Assembly: GCF_030052815.1 (NCBI RefSeq)
Contig: NC_079497.1
Span: 16,816,258-16,880,257, forward strand
Direction: 5' to 3'
Length of the DNA: 64,000 nt
DNA from: Hevea brasiliensis
Taxonomy: Eukaryota; Streptophyta; Magnoliopsida; Malpighiales; Euphorbiaceae
How positions within the stretch are numbered: the stretch's first letter is position 1; every line of letters begins with the position of its first letter. Below are positions 1-12,941 of this stretch, piece after piece. The notes beneath the pieces are model-generated. The model worked only from the letters and a program-made list of their open reading frames with translations. It did no database searches and was not told the origin of the DNA. Position numbers and translations under genes: made by a program.

Positions 1-383
1 ATGGTTGTGCCACAGGTGTCTGAGGTGGAGCTTAAGCAAGCATACCCCCAGCCATTTGTTGAAACATCGCAGCCATCTGTTATGCAAACTGTTCAGGAAA
101 CTGTGGCATTTATGGGGCTAGTGCTACTGACCCACTGACATTCTGTAAAGCTGGGGCTTCCCCTTGTTCCTCAACTTCAACAGATTGCTCGACTGAGCGA
201 TCCCCTTCTTCCATTTCAGTCTGAAGTTAGGGTATCTCCTGAACAAATAACAAAAGGAGATTTCCCTCTGTTAGTTCATATTTATGATGTAATGCACTGT
301 AAGTAACAAATATGGACATGGAGCAGTTGTACTTAACAAGGAAAGACACAAATTCATAAGTTAAAACATACTTCAAAAATTTT
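1..383 (-). pseudogene. gag leader and N-terminal gag remnant of element F
   Basis: The segment resembles positions 21580-21940 of element A, which hold the leader and the glutamine-rich N terminus of gag. For example, CAGCCATTTGTTGAAACA here matches CAGCCATTTGCTGAAACA there. No continuous frame survives. The body of gag would lie left of the window. Confidence 0.6.
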
Positions 384-395
384 GCTCTGATACCA
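384..395 (-). promoter_or_regulatory. Primer-binding site of element F
   Basis: The minus strand reads TGGTATCAGAGC, the complement of the 3' end of plant initiator tRNA-Met. It lies 8 bp inside the 5' LTR boundary. This fixes the element's orientation and marks where minus-strand DNA synthesis would start. Confidence 0.85.
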
Positions 396-403
396 CTAAA
401 ACA

Positions 404-3400
404 TGTCACACCTTACTCCTCTGTAAGGCATAACATGATCCCGTAGAATACCTAATGAACTATCGAACTTCACCTACCGATAACTCATTAAGTACCCTAC
501 AAGGGATTTTAAAACAACTTTCTTATTTTTGATAAGTGGTGAGCATTTTCTAATAGGTATTAAAACATTTAATTAAAGTTGAAAATTAGTTAAAATTTTT
601 AGCCCATTTTATTTTTCTGCAAATTTTATAAAAATTTCGGCAGAGTACCGTCTGTATTTTGAGAAAACAGTTCTTCAAATACCTGTAAAAAGCACATCCA
701 ATAAATTTTCTCAACAACTTCTTCAAATTCACAATCATCTCAATTAATTTCAACACATTATTAACTTCCAAAATCTATATCCACCATTTCCAATATCCAA
801 TAATCATCAAAATACTATCAATCAATTTCATTCATTCTTATTTCATTAAAGATAAATAATTTATATATACATCATACTAAGAATTTACATTAAAAGAAAT
901 TCAAACTAAATTTTATTACAAACTTTGTACAAGCTGCTCAAGACTGATTTTACATGTCTATACAATTTCGTACATTACATACATCAAAATAAATTTCTAC
1001 AATCAGAGTATAAAATATACCCGATATAGCTTCAAGCAAGTAGCTCCCCTGTCCTCAGCAGCTCAGTTTGCTGCTCCTCTAGTTTCTAAATCTGCGACAG
1101 CAATAACAGCTATCGCTGAGTACTAGGACTCAGTAGTGCACAACATACTAAAATAATCTTTATGCAGCATTTAAATCACATTTATTCAAAAATTGGATCG
1201 AACATGAGAATTAAATACAAAACATAAATTATGAGATTTTAATCCAAACAAGTTCATTCCAAAGTGCCAAAACACATTTCATAAAACCCACAGTTATATC
1301 ATACCATTTGAAACAAATATAATCTCAATAGCCAGAGGCTAAGGAGAAGTCACATCACAAGGCTAGCTAGCTCAAATATATGGATATCCATTCAATTTCT
1401 TCTTCTACTGGCACACACCTCAACACTTCAGCCAGAGAAGGAATCGAAATTCGAAACTAATTACCTCCACTAGTCATGCTAGTGAGGTGTTCAAATATAT
1501 GGTCATGACACTGTGGTTTCAAAACTTATCTTAACAATTTGCTAAACATTGCCATTTCAAATATTCACAGATAACTTTCAACAATTTAATTCAAAAGCAT
1601 CATAATAATGTCACAATTCAATATTTCACATTATTCAAAACAATATGTAGAAGATAATTTACAAAAATTATACGCTGTGCACAAACCTTAAACGAGTTAC
1701 CTCTTGGCCTTGACTCGATTCCTCGGGTTCTTTCCCGGTGTTCTTTTCAACTGAAACATACAATTTTATAGTGTTTCAGTACCATAACTTAACATAGATC
1801 CAAAAATAAATTTAACTTCACTTTTACCTAGCTCTAATGTGCTAAACTCGACGTTCTTTAAATTTTTTTGTTTCGGGGTTACTATTCACTATACTATTCA
1901 AGTCAAATTATTGACTTTCTAAGGCTTAATAGGTATGGGAATTCCAACTTCACCCACATACCACATTTTGGTCACTAAATTTGTTGGTTTTGGTTGTTTA
2001 CTCAAATTCTAAGTCTTTTAGGCAAATTTGCAAATATTTAATTTTTGTGTCCTGTTTTGTACTATTCCATTGATCAGTTTGCTGTTAGAATTTGACTAAG
2101 GTTTCTTTATAGAAATTGTTCCTTAATGTCTTAAATTTATTCTCCTTTTTGAATCACTCCATTTGGAGTTTTGTAGCTCAAGTTATAGCCATTGGAATCA
2201 TAGCTATCAGATTAGACTTACCCAGATTTTTTGGACACCAAATTGGTTCTGCCAGTTTTAGGTCACCAACTTTGGGTGGCTAAATGACTTGATTAATGGC
2301 ATAATTTGGGTTTGTGTTCTTCATGAAAGTTTTAGGTCTATACCTCAACTGTCCACTGGTAAAATTTCAGGTCATTTAGACCTGCCTAGCTCAAGTTATG
2401 GCCAAATGAACAAACATTGTTCATTTGGTCATTTTGTACAGGGCAGACTGAGATTTTCCAGATTTGGTCAATTTGTTCACTAGGTTTTGGTCACTTTTTG
2501 GGTATGGTTCCTAAATAAAAATTGTGTCATTTAGTGTCTATTTTCATTCCCAATTTGTTTCATACCAACTGGACTTGTAAATTTTCAGTTTTCGTCCCTC
2601 AAAAGGACCTTGGCAGCATGACCACATTGAATCCGAATTTGCTTTTGGTTCAAACACTTCTAACACACTTCATTTGGTCACAAATGACCATTTCTCACTA
2701 CAAACTAGGTCAAAGACATCATTTACCAATTTTTCATATTTTTGTTTCTAAACCCTAAGTGTCCAAAACTCTAGTTCACAAATTCTTTGCATTTAGCTAA
2801 TTCAAAGCCTTTAACTATAATCACTCAACTACTTGAGGTTCATATTCCCATTCAAATCAATCAAACCATACAAATCACACTCCCCACTATGCTGGCTGAA
2901 ATTCACTTATAATCCACACTTTTAATTTGTTTCATTTTTCAACAAATCATCACTCCATCAAATTGCCTAAGTATATATGTAAAGATACAAAAAGAGAACT
3001 CAACTAACCTTTTATGCAGAATTTTTTTTTTCCTTCAAAACTTCTTCCTTTCTTTTTCTTTTTGTTGTCAAGCTCCTTATCAAGGTATAACTACAAGATT
3101 TAATGTTGGAGAGTAAGATTTCTATGGTGGAATTTAAGGTTTATGAAGCTTAGTTTAGTGCTTCAATGTAGTTGTGTGAGAGAGCTTGTGAGAGGGATAT
3201 GTCACGGCAATAAGAAGATGAAGGACTTTTTTTTTTCTTTTCTTTTCTTTTTCTTTTATAAGTTTATCTCTTAGGAAGACCATAATTTATCTAAATTAAA
3301 TAAAATTTAATTATAATATTTATGGCATCATGCTTATGTCACCACATTATGTTATTACATTTTTAACTTTTTCATTTTCCTTTTTTTTCTATTTATTTTT

Positions 3401-3910
3401 GTATTGGTTCTTTAATTTAATTCCCGATTCTGAAATTTTTTTTTCTCCGATTTTATTTGACAGTTAGTTCAGGAGTCAGCTCTCGAGGTCAATTGACCAA
3501 ATTGCCCCTCGCCGGTTCGACCCAGTTTGAAAATAATTCAATATTTCTTCCGAATCCCTGACCAAATTATTTAACTCGCTTAACAATTCTTTTTCGTAAT
3601 TTTCTCTTTTCCACTGTGTTCGTAATAGTCCTAAGGACCGCGGTGTCACATTTTACGGTTCAAAATTCGAGTTTAAATCGACCTCGCAATCCTTCCTGAG
3701 GAGGTCACCCATCGCTGTGACTCTTGGCTCGTTTAACTTCTTATATTCTGTTTTTCTTATTTATACTTAACTAATTGGCAATTACTAATTATTTGTGTTT
3801 ATTGCTTATCTAGTTGTCTTAAGAGTGGTTCTGATCCCCTTAATTGTCCGAACCAACTCCGATCACCGGAACAGTGAAATATACCAGGCTATGCAAATAG
3901 GGGTGTTATA
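404..3910 (-). repeat. 5' LTR of element F (A family)
   Basis: On the plus strand the LTR runs from TGTCACACCTTACTCC to GCAAATAGGGGTGTTATA. It aligns along its length with the two LTRs of element A, with many substitutions and about 450 bp less sequence. It contains no coding capacity; open frames inside it are chance. Confidence 0.85.
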
Positions 3911-5856
3911 CTTATCTTAAGTACACTGGTGTCACCTTCATCTAAGCTATCTAGATACCCTTAGATGATAACTCCAATTGTAACCCCTCTCCAATTAGCT
4001 AGTGCAACTCCTTTAAGATAGGCCACCTTTCTACAGATATACGAGCTAAACTGCCAAATGATTTTCTACTAAAGGCATCTGCGACCACATTTCCCTTCCC
4101 CCAATTGTACTAGATGGTATAATCATAATCACTAAGCACTTCTACCCATCTTCTCTATTTGAGATTCAATTCTCTTTGATTGAAGATGTACTAGAGACTC
4201 TTATGGTCTGTGAAGATTTTACATTTATCCCTATCTAAATAGTGTCTCCACATCTTTAATGTAAAAACTATGACCGCCATTCTCTAAGTCATGATTGGGA
4301 TAATTAACTTCTTGTTTCTTCAACTACCTCAAAGCATAAGCTATTACTCTGCCATTCTACATAAAAACACATCTCAAATCCACTCTGGAGGCATCACAGT
4401 AAATGGTGAAATCTTCATTGTTTGTAGGTAAAGCTAGTACTTGTGTTAAAATCAAACATTCCTTAAGCTTCTGGAAGCTTTTCTCACACTGATCACTCTA
4501 TGTAAACATTTTATTCTTCTTAGTTAACCTAGTCATTGGAGCAATTATCTTAGAGAAATCAGGCATAAATCTCCTATAATAACTAGCCAAACCTAGGAAA
4601 CTCTTGATCTCAGTCACTATAGTTAGCCTTAGCCAATCTGCCACTGCATCAATCTTCTTAGAATCCACTTTAATTCCATTTTTTGACACTACACATCCCA
4701 AGAAGGATATACTCTTTAACCAAAACTCACACACAGAGAACTTGGCATACAACTGATGATCCTTCAAAGTTTACAGAACCATTATTAGATGTTGAGCATG
4801 TTCTTTAAGACTTCGATAATACACTAATATGTCATCAATAAAGAAGATCATAAAGTAATCCAAATAAAGTCTGAATACTCTATTCATGAGATCCATAAAT
4901 ACAGCTGGGGCATTAATTAACTCAAACAGCATCACAAGACAATCATAATGCCCATATCTGGTCTGAAAAGTAGTTTTCAAAATATTCATCTCCTTGATCC
5001 TCAACTAGTGATATCCAAACCTTAAATCTATTTCAAAGAAATAACTAGCTCTTGCTAGCTAACCAAACATATCATCAATACAGGGTAAAAGGTTCTTGTT
5101 CTTTGTGATCACTCTATTTAACTATCTGTAATCAATGCACAGCCTTAAGAATCTATCTTTCTTATTCACAAATAACACCGGAGCACCACCTTAAGTAGAG
5201 GCACTCAATCTGATAAGCCCCTTATCTACTAAATCCTATAGTGGTTCCTTTAAGTCCTTCATCTCTATAAGAGCCATCTTGTAAAGAGGGATAAATATAG
5301 GTCTAGTGCTAGGCACTAGATTAATTTCAAAATCTATCTCCCTCTCAAGTGACAACGTAGGCAACTCTTCTGAAAACACATCTAGAAATTCTTTTACCTC
5401 AATAATTGATCCCGGTTCACTTTTATTTTTTATAACTTTTTTAACATGTGCTATAAACCCTTTACACCCTTTTTGGAGTTTCTTTCTAGCTTGCATTACT
5501 GAGATCATACCCTTTACAAGTACTACCTAATCTCCTTAGAACACTATTACTGACCCATCTTGTCCTCTAAACTCTACTATCTTACTTTTATAGTCCAAGG
5601 TAGCATAATTGGCTGAGAGCCAATCCATTCCTAGAATGACATCAAAATCTATCAATTCTAGAATTACCAGGTTAGTTGGAAAATAGCTATCCTTAATCAT
5701 CACTGGACAAGCGTAACAAATCATTCCTATTATCGAAGGGTCACCCTTGGGTCCACTAACAAGCAATGGACATTTTAAACTTGAGACTACTAATCTTAAT
5801 CTTAAGGCTGTATCAGGGTTAACAAAGAGTGTGATGCACCCGAAGTAATCAAACAT
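3911..5856 (-). pseudogene. pol remnant of element E: protease, reverse transcriptase, RNase H
   Basis: Protease-like sequence lies at 5856-5536 and includes FDVILGMDWLSANYA. A PR-RT linker follows at 5508-5236 with KEFLDVFSEELP. Reverse transcriptase fragments at 5004-4498 carry the catalytic motif FIDDILVY and the thumb motif [15 protein letters not shown]. Degenerate RNase H at about 4497-3911 still shows a TDHKSL-type motif and a VADAFSR-type motif. Each block is separated by stops or frameshifts. Family knowledge: these domains copy retrotransposon RNA in cytoplasmic particles. The piece ends abruptly at 3911, where element F's LTR starts. Confidence 0.8.
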
Positions 5857-7281
5857 GCAAATTGAAACTCCCTATGCAAAGTTTTTTAAACAGCACAGCA
5901 TTAAAGATATTGGCTTCCTGTTGTGTCATGGTAAAGATTCGTACAGATGCTGTTGAACCCCTCATTATAAACCTGCTATTGAGGATGAAGAACCTGGTCC
6001 TTTACCCTATCCCCTTCCTAATGAGGGACCCAAAAAAGTTTGTCTCACGGCCAGTTAGACCACACTACCCAACCCTGCTTGTTAAGAAGCCACCCTTTCC
6101 ATATTGGGACAATCTCGTGACATGTGTCCCTCCTATCCATATTTGTAACATTCAGAGGTTTTGAACCTGCAAGGTCTTCGATGAGGTTTCTCACATCTAA
6201 CACAACCAGAAGTATCCAAACTTGAACTAGATCTACTTATCAACCCGAGGCCTGACTTTATTTTATTCTAGAACTTATTCTTCTTTTGTTTCTTATCAAA
6301 TTTCCCTCCTTTTTCTTTCCTAGTCCCAAATGCAGAAATGGCCTTGGTCATGTGATTGAACCTCCTAGCATCTGTAGCCTTCTGAATGGCGGACTATTCA
6401 GCCTTGGTACTTTTCAGATTTAGACTCCCTTCACTGATAGCCCTAGCTTCCATCTTCCTTGTTGCATCTATTATCAAATGGAAGCTGAGGGTTTCAGTAG
6501 CCAAAATCAAGGAAGAATATCTAGAGTGCAACCTCTGGGTGTACCTCTTAGCCTTCTTTTTGTCAGTATCATAATCCTACCCTACATACTGCAAGAGATC
6601 CACAAACTTGTCTGTGTACTTATCCACACTCATACTAGTTGTCTGTCTCAACTGCTCAAACTCCATCACCTTCAGCTCCCTAGAGCTCTAGGAAGGCCCA
6701 GTTGGTAAATTCTATGGCAAACTGAGACCAAGTCATGCTGTCGACCTTATTAGCAACATAAGCCTTGTTACATTTTAAGGTAAAGCTGGCAATCAGAATG
6801 GCCCTATTATCGCTGGCACCCAACTCATTTGTTATCATTTTGATTGCCTTAACATACTCAAAAGGATTATCTCCTTCCTTGTATTTTGGTGCATCTAGCT
6901 TTAAGTAATCCATCATCTTTGCCTTATCTCTACCACTTATCCTAATCTCTTATGTAGGAACTATTAGGGTAGTAGGAGGTGGTAGTGGTGCTTGCTCGCT
7001 TGTAACTCCCTCCATGTGTTCTGAGGTCCCATGGTGGTTGAAGAGCTATGGGGATATTATTAGGAAGGATACATGGGATACTGGTTAAACTGTGGGAAGT
7101 AAGGTAAGTAGGCCATGAAGGAGGACTATTAGGGGTAGCTAGCAAACCCAAAGTTTCCAAAACTTCTCTACTGTGGATAGCCATATCCAAACCCATAATC
7201 TAGCCCTTGCTGAGGTAGGGACAAAAATTCTGACTTGTCTCCTACCTCAATAAAATTGTCTTCTCCCACTCTTCCCATGCC
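5857..7281 (-). pseudogene. gag remnant of element E: zinc knuckle and capsid-like core
   Basis: A retrotransposon gag core is visible at 6916-6680, ending near MTWSQFAIEF, with a sequence typical of the alpha-helical capsid domain. A zinc knuckle lies at about 6150-6109, reading CYKYG, a stop, then EGHMSRDC: the second cysteine is tyrosine and a stop interrupts it. The stretch between is degenerate. The gag frame is split from its N terminus by solo LTR D at 7287. Confidence 0.7.
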
Positions 7282-7286
7282 TAAAG

Positions 7287-10137
7287 TGTCACAACCCGAT
7301 CCCATGGGCTGGATCGACATTAGGACCTGAGCTAGCATAAAGCCTCTGAGGCCCATAGTAAGCATTACTGTTCTCAAATCCATAACCAGAGCCAAAAACT
7401 AAGGCCTAACATGTGAATAGAATAAAATAGAATAGTACAATTTTATTCGGGTCAACCTAACCCGATAATCATCAAAAACTAAAGTCAGGGGAACCCAGCT
7501 CAACTCTAATACCACCATTTACAAACATTTCAAATATGATAAAAATTTTGCATCTATTAAAACAACAAAACTTAAATTTACATAGTACTTGACAAGATTA
7601 TTACTAGTGCTAACACATGCGAAGTTCTAAATTATAATTTTGGAAAATAATAATACAAATAAATAACTAGTAATAAACTTGCGAGGAAAGAAGCAGGTTA
7701 TTCTGAAAAAGAACTCCTTCTGCAGCCTGAAAGAATATGGTGAATAGGAGTAAGCGTTTGACTCATAAAGTAAGATATTAATTTTAAGCATAATTTTATA
7801 AAATATTAATTTTAAGTATAATTTCTATAACTATCTAGCACTAATGCATCCCTAAGGATGAAATGCAACATAGATCATCATATTCAGTCAACTTTAAACA
7901 AAACTCATACAAAGAATAATTTGGAGCACTCATACACCCATATATCACATCAGATATATATACATATGGGAGCTAATCCCCTATACAGCTCTTTTAATCC
8001 AATGCCTGCCAACAAGATTAACTCGAGCCAGACTTTCACTTAATAATCCAAATGCGGGAGTTAGTGAGATCAACTTAGAGCCGTACTCACCCTGACTTTC
8101 ACAAAAAGGACCGGGCCTCAAGCGAGACTAGCTTAAGCCGATTTGCTCATGCTACTGTATCTATTACACCACACCACACGCACGTCGACACATGCACACA
8201 GCTCCAAATTACCCTAAGGTGATACCCACAGCAATTTCATCAATTTAAAATGCAACACAAGGCATGCCTAATATTTAGCTACATACATATATTTATATGT
8301 GATGTATGAGCATACCTTAAATATATATTAATATTGAAATTATAATAAAATCAATATCTTCTCACTGTACACTGGAGACTACTGTGGCTGCTGGGTGGAG
8401 AAAGATAAAAGACCCTGATCACCTAAATAATTATATTGTAAATTTATTAGTGCTAGCCCAAATCAAGAACTTAAAGAGGCAAAGACATCCTAATTTATGC
8501 CAAAAATTTGACAGAGTTTCTCCTGTACCTAAGACCTACCTAACTTACAAAGTGATTCAAATAACACTTCTAAATCACAAACCCATATCCATATCTTATC
8601 AACATTATGTGGCCCCTCCTGAGCCCTCCAAACCAGACAATAATCACAAAATTAAAAAATTACGTTTTAGCCCCAAAAACTAATATTCTTCAAAAATCAC
8701 TCAAACAAGCTCTAAAAATTCTAAAATTTTACTCTGCAGTCCTTAACAAGATTATAAGATTATTGCAAAAAAAATTATTATTTTTTTAATCACTCATGAA
8801 TATTTTATAAATTTTTTTATTCTAAACCCGATACTAAGTAATTAAGGAAACTTAGGGTTTGGATTTATCTATGCCGATTCTAATGCTTTGAACATGTCCG
8901 AGGCATCTAAAAATGCTAGGATCAACTATAATATTGACCACATTCTGGGACAGGCCATCAAGCAGCCAGATCTGGCCGAAAACTCGGTCCTAGGTGCTAG
9001 TGCTCTATCATCAATCCGATCGCATCTAAATTAAGCCCAAAAACTGTTAATAATTATCATAAAAATATTTTTCATTTTTGGGAATTGAAAAAGTCTAAAA
9101 ATCTCACCAAGCGATCTGGACTGTCTGATGATTGCCTTTTTTAAACGGTATCTGATCGAAGAGGGGCTAGTTCCATCTCGAAGGTTTCGTTGCCCTGAGT
9201 CCAACGGTGATCTTTGATCACCGATTTGATGGTTGGATTGCCATAAATCTCATCGAAAAGTTACAAAACATCGATTTTCTCTCTCCTTGCTGACACCGAG
9301 AACGGCCACCAAATCTTGCAAGTTAGTCTCATCTAAAAGAGCTCTTCACCAGGAGTCCATAGCCACTTGAATAACTCTAATCAGACGTCGGGATCACCAA
9401 ATATGAGCATTCAAAGTTTCAAACCCATTTCTCTCTCTCTCCTCTATTTATGTTGCAGGAAATCACCACATGCCACCATTTTTGGGTTCCTAGAGGTCGC
9501 CGGAATCTTGCCGGGTTATTAGTGGTGTTGCCAGCAGTGAGTGGTGCTTCACAGGAGAGAAAGAAGGGAAGAAAAGGATAGGGAGTTTGAGGGTGACGAT
9601 GGTTGGGTTGGGGGGGGGGGGTGGTCTGTTTCACGTTTTCAAGTTTTCATTTTTTTTTTTTAATAAATGGTCAAATTCTGCCACTGCATTGCAGTGGTCT
9701 TTTCAACCCTTTTATATATTGTTAGTATTTCATAATAAACTCACTTAATAAATTATTTAAAGATAATAATATTAATACTAATAATAATAGTAATTATATT
9801 AAATTTAAAAAGGTCAAAATATAAGATTATAATAATTCAATACTCCAAAAATTTAAATCTAAGACTTTAAAATAATCTTGTAAAATATCTTAAAATAGCT
9901 AAATAATATTAAAGTAATCAAATATATAAATTATTTATTCCTTAGCTAATAATAAGATTAAGCCCAAATTAATACTACGTAATATAATTTATTAACTATA
10001 ATCTAAAAATAAACTTATTTATGAATTATCTTATTTTGTAATGAACTGCTTAAATCAATTATACAATATTAAAATAATATCAATATTATAAAAATAATTC
10101 TATTTATATATCAAAAAAAAAAAATCAGGGTATTACA
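7287..10137 (-). mobile_element. Solo LTR D (same family as element C)
   Basis: A 2851-bp sequence starts TGTCACAACCCGATCCC and ends AATCAGGGTATTACA on the plus strand, matching the LTR termini of element C. Internal segments also match C, for example ATGGGAGCTAATCCCCTATA. It is flanked by a perfect 5-bp duplication TAAAG at 7282-7286 and 10138-10142, with no internal region. A solo LTR normally arises by recombination between the two LTRs of a full element. It is about 1.2 kb longer than the C LTRs, so it belongs to a longer subfamily. Confidence 0.85.
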
Positions 10138-10601
10138 TAAAGACTCAAGATTCTCATACTGTTGTGGAAGATAACCCCTTCATGCATCTATTAACATTCT
10201 AGGTGCACTAGTAGTCTCCTTACTGACTTTAAAAAACGTTCTAGGGCCTCTTGAAGATTCTCCTGTTCTACTTCTACTTACTCTCTCCCTTGTAACGGAG
10301 TTGGCGGGTAGTGCCCCAATACCCTTATTCTCGGGTGGGGCACCGGTCAACCTAGCGAACCATCTTGAATCTCATATTTTCTGAAAGCAAACAAGTAGTG
10401 TTGAGCACATAAAGTTCATGTGGAGCCACGTGAACACACATCATAAGATCAAACATAGCATACATATAACATACAGCATGTAACAAACAAGGGCTCAACC
10501 CTACTGGACATGTATTTCCCTAACTATGCTAGTGAACATACTTCCTTCTCATACTTATCCTATCCCTTTAGTAGAATCTAAGTCCACTAATCTAAGCTAG
10601 A
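10138..10601 (-). pseudogene. N-terminal gag remnant of element E
   Basis: This segment continues element E beyond solo LTR D; the 5-bp duplication TAAAG shows that 7286 and 10143 were once adjacent. Translation of the minus strand gives fragments rich in charged residues and glutamine with several stops, as in decayed gypsy gag N termini. It ends at the primer-binding site. Confidence 0.55.
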
Positions 10602-10613
10602 GCTATGATACCA
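10602..10613 (-). promoter_or_regulatory. Degenerate primer-binding site of element E
   Basis: The minus strand reads TGGTATCATAGC, one base off the tRNA-Met complement TGGTATCAGAGC. It sits 4 bp inside the LTR boundary at 10618. Confidence 0.75.
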
Positions 10614-10617
10614 ACTT

Positions 10618-12941
10618 TGTAACTACCCAAAATAAAGACCATTACTGGCGTTAGGGATCAGATCAGCTTAAGGCTACCAAAACCCGTAACAAACCTAAAA
10701 ACCTATTAAACATAAATATATCCCTATATATCACAATCCAAGCATAATCCAAACCATTACACTTTAATTTTCTCATTCATAATTAACATAAAATAAGCTT
10801 AGAATTTGAACCTTTACATACATAAAATAACTAAAGTATAATTAGTTTATACATACATACATGAGGAGTTAGCTTAGATTTTAGACATACATAATTACAT
10901 CACTTATACTTAAGATAAAAAATCTATAAAAAATCTTGAATACCAGCACAGTAACTATTCCTTTACATATTACATGTCCACTAAACATACAACATATATA
11001 TATAAACTCTATAGCTACTCCTGCTACTCAAACTCCAAAGAACCCTTCTACTCTGTCACTCCTGCACCTGGGATTAGGGGAAAGGAGTGAGCTTACACAA
11101 GCTCAATGAGTAAACTGACCAACATTAATTAATTTTATTATTCATTTCATACATATGCAATGCATCATCCAAATGAGTTTTCACATAAAAAACATTCCAC
11201 GTAATATGGACTTATCACTAATGATTCCCTAGATCTAATGTGTCTGGCTCATACAGAGACTCCTCAGGACTTTCGCTTAATATATCCAATGTGCCCGGCT
11301 CTTACAGAGGCTCCTCAGGACTTTCGCTTAAAAATAGTGTGCTAGGGGCTTATTAGGCCCCACCTAGTCTTACCACCACAAATCATGCATGATCACATCA
11401 TAAACATAACAAATGCATCAACAACAATTATGTAAAAATGCAACATATTTGTGCTTTAAATACATACACCCTAATAAACAATAAAATGATGCATGTGGAT
11501 GATCATGAATTATATTTAAAGAATTTACATTTATTAGGGTTAGAGTTACTCATCTCTTATAGCCTATTAATCACCTAACACGAACGGTAGCTAGCCTCAG
11601 ATCCTTAACTTCCCAAATCCCTCAAGTCCGATCATATAAACATTAGAACCTAAGGAGTTATTTGAAGCTCTAGAACTCTATACACATATCAAACATCTTA
11701 TTCTAGGCCAATCATATTTTGAAACCTTAGAACTAAATGAGAAATAAAGCTAGCAGGACCAAGTTCGACTGCTAAAGTCTTTGACTTCAGCTGCCAAACC
11801 TTGAACATTGAGTGCCCAATTTAGACAGTAACCACTGCAGCTACCGAAATCTTGGACTTCGGCTGCTGAACATGGAATTTCTCTAGATTTTTCTCTAGAA
11901 ACTATATACACCAACTGTTAAAACATTGGTCTTTGGTAATTGAACCTAGGAACTTCTAGAAAAAACTTACAGAATTTGTCCTCCAAAAGCATAAAAACTC
12001 ATACCAATCTCACAAAACATGATCTAAACATTCCAACATAAAGCTGAACCTAAATATGAGGTTCAGGCAAACTTTAACATTCACATAATTCAAGAAATCC
12101 TTAGGTTTAACTAAGGAAACTAGCCATTCAAGGTCCATAAATACTTAAACTTGACAGAAAGCAAGAACAACACCTCATTTAACAACATAACACCAAAACA
12201 CAACATAAAAAGCATACTTTCATCTAATAACTCAACATGCAACTCTTTTTCCTAAAACCAAAAACTTAAAACCATACAAAACCATTCAAAAATCACATGC
12301 AATTCAAGACACACTCTCCTAGTCATAATCACATACTAAAAATATGTAGGAAATTCATATTAAAAGAGGAAAAATCACCTTTCTTCTTTGGAAACAAGGT
12401 AGAGAGAGACTAGAAGAAATCCTTAAGATCCTTTAATTTCTTGAGCTCTCTAACTAATCCAAGAATTCTAGCTTTCAAAAGAACTCCAATTTAAGGAAAT
12501 TCCAAGCGAAAACCTTGCGTGCAATTAGGTTTTGGAAGAGAGAGAAACAAAGTATCACTTTTCTTTAATGTTTGACTAAAGTGGGCTATTTATACCCCTA
12601 TGTAGAAGGGACTTTCGGCTGTTGAAAGCCTAGCTTTTGACTGCCAGAGTCCATTTTATCCAAATAGGCATTTAAACAATAAAAAGAACTTTGATTGTCA
12701 AACGTCCATCCTTCAACTGTCGAAGTTCCTTCTGTCCAAAACAAACTTAAAAAATTTCCTTTGGTCAAAACCAGTAAAACATTTTCATTCTTAAAACATT
12801 TTTTAACACATCATACATACATTTCTTTATACATATACATACACTTTTCACCACCATTCCCCTATCTGTGAAATCTTAAATTTCACCAAAATATTCTATT
12901 GACAATAGGAATTCTGACATTGAAAAATGGTAAGTGTTACA
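10618..12941 (-). repeat. 5' LTR of element E
   Basis: The boundary is set by the TGTAACTACCC terminus next to the primer-binding site on the left and by GTGTTACA on the right, after which Tat/Ogre-like pol sequence in the opposite orientation starts. The length is about 2.3 kb. No second copy is in the window, so the right boundary rests on the terminal motif alone. Confidence 0.7.

Larger units (their letters stand above)
1..3910 (-). mobile_element. Element F: Ty3/gypsy-type LTR retrotransposon, 5' end only (continues beyond the left edge)
   Basis: Read on the minus strand, a long terminal repeat (404-3910) is followed by a tRNA-Met primer-binding site (384-395) and the start of a gag-like leader (1-383). 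LTR and leader match the family of element A: both begin TGTCACACCTTAC on the plus strand and share the CTCTGATACCACTAAAACA junction. The LTR is about 3.5 kb against 3.95 kb in A, and its terminal TTACA has become TTATA, so this is an older and shorter family member. Its other LTR lies outside the window, so the target duplication cannot be tested; CTTAT at 3911-3915 would be the right-hand copy. The element abuts element E in mid RNase H, so it probably inserted there. Confidence 0.85.
3911..12941 (-). mobile_element. Element E: decayed Ty3/gypsy retrotransposon, truncated on the left, interrupted by solo LTR D
   Basis: On the minus strand the order is LTR (12941-10618), primer-binding site, gag N terminus (10601-10138), [solo LTR D], gag core and zinc knuckle, protease, reverse transcriptase, and RNase H, which stops at 3911 where element F begins. 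Integrase and the 3' LTR would lie left of F, outside the window. Protein order PR-RT-RH and motifs such as FIDDILVY identify Ty3/gypsy. Many stops and frameshifts make it inactive. The LTR runs TGTAACACTTACC to GGTAGTTACA on the minus strand. TGTAT at 12942-12946 would be the right copy of the target duplication. Confidence 0.85.

Noticed and set aside
227..409. Minus-strand open frame resembling one at 21753-21935
   Set aside because: Both cover the leader, primer-binding site and LTR edge of the same element family. They run across the primer site, so they are not a plausible protein.
5862..6708. Plus-strand open frames across the gag region of element E
   Set aside because: They are antisense to recognisable gag and zinc-knuckle sequence and have no domain of their own.
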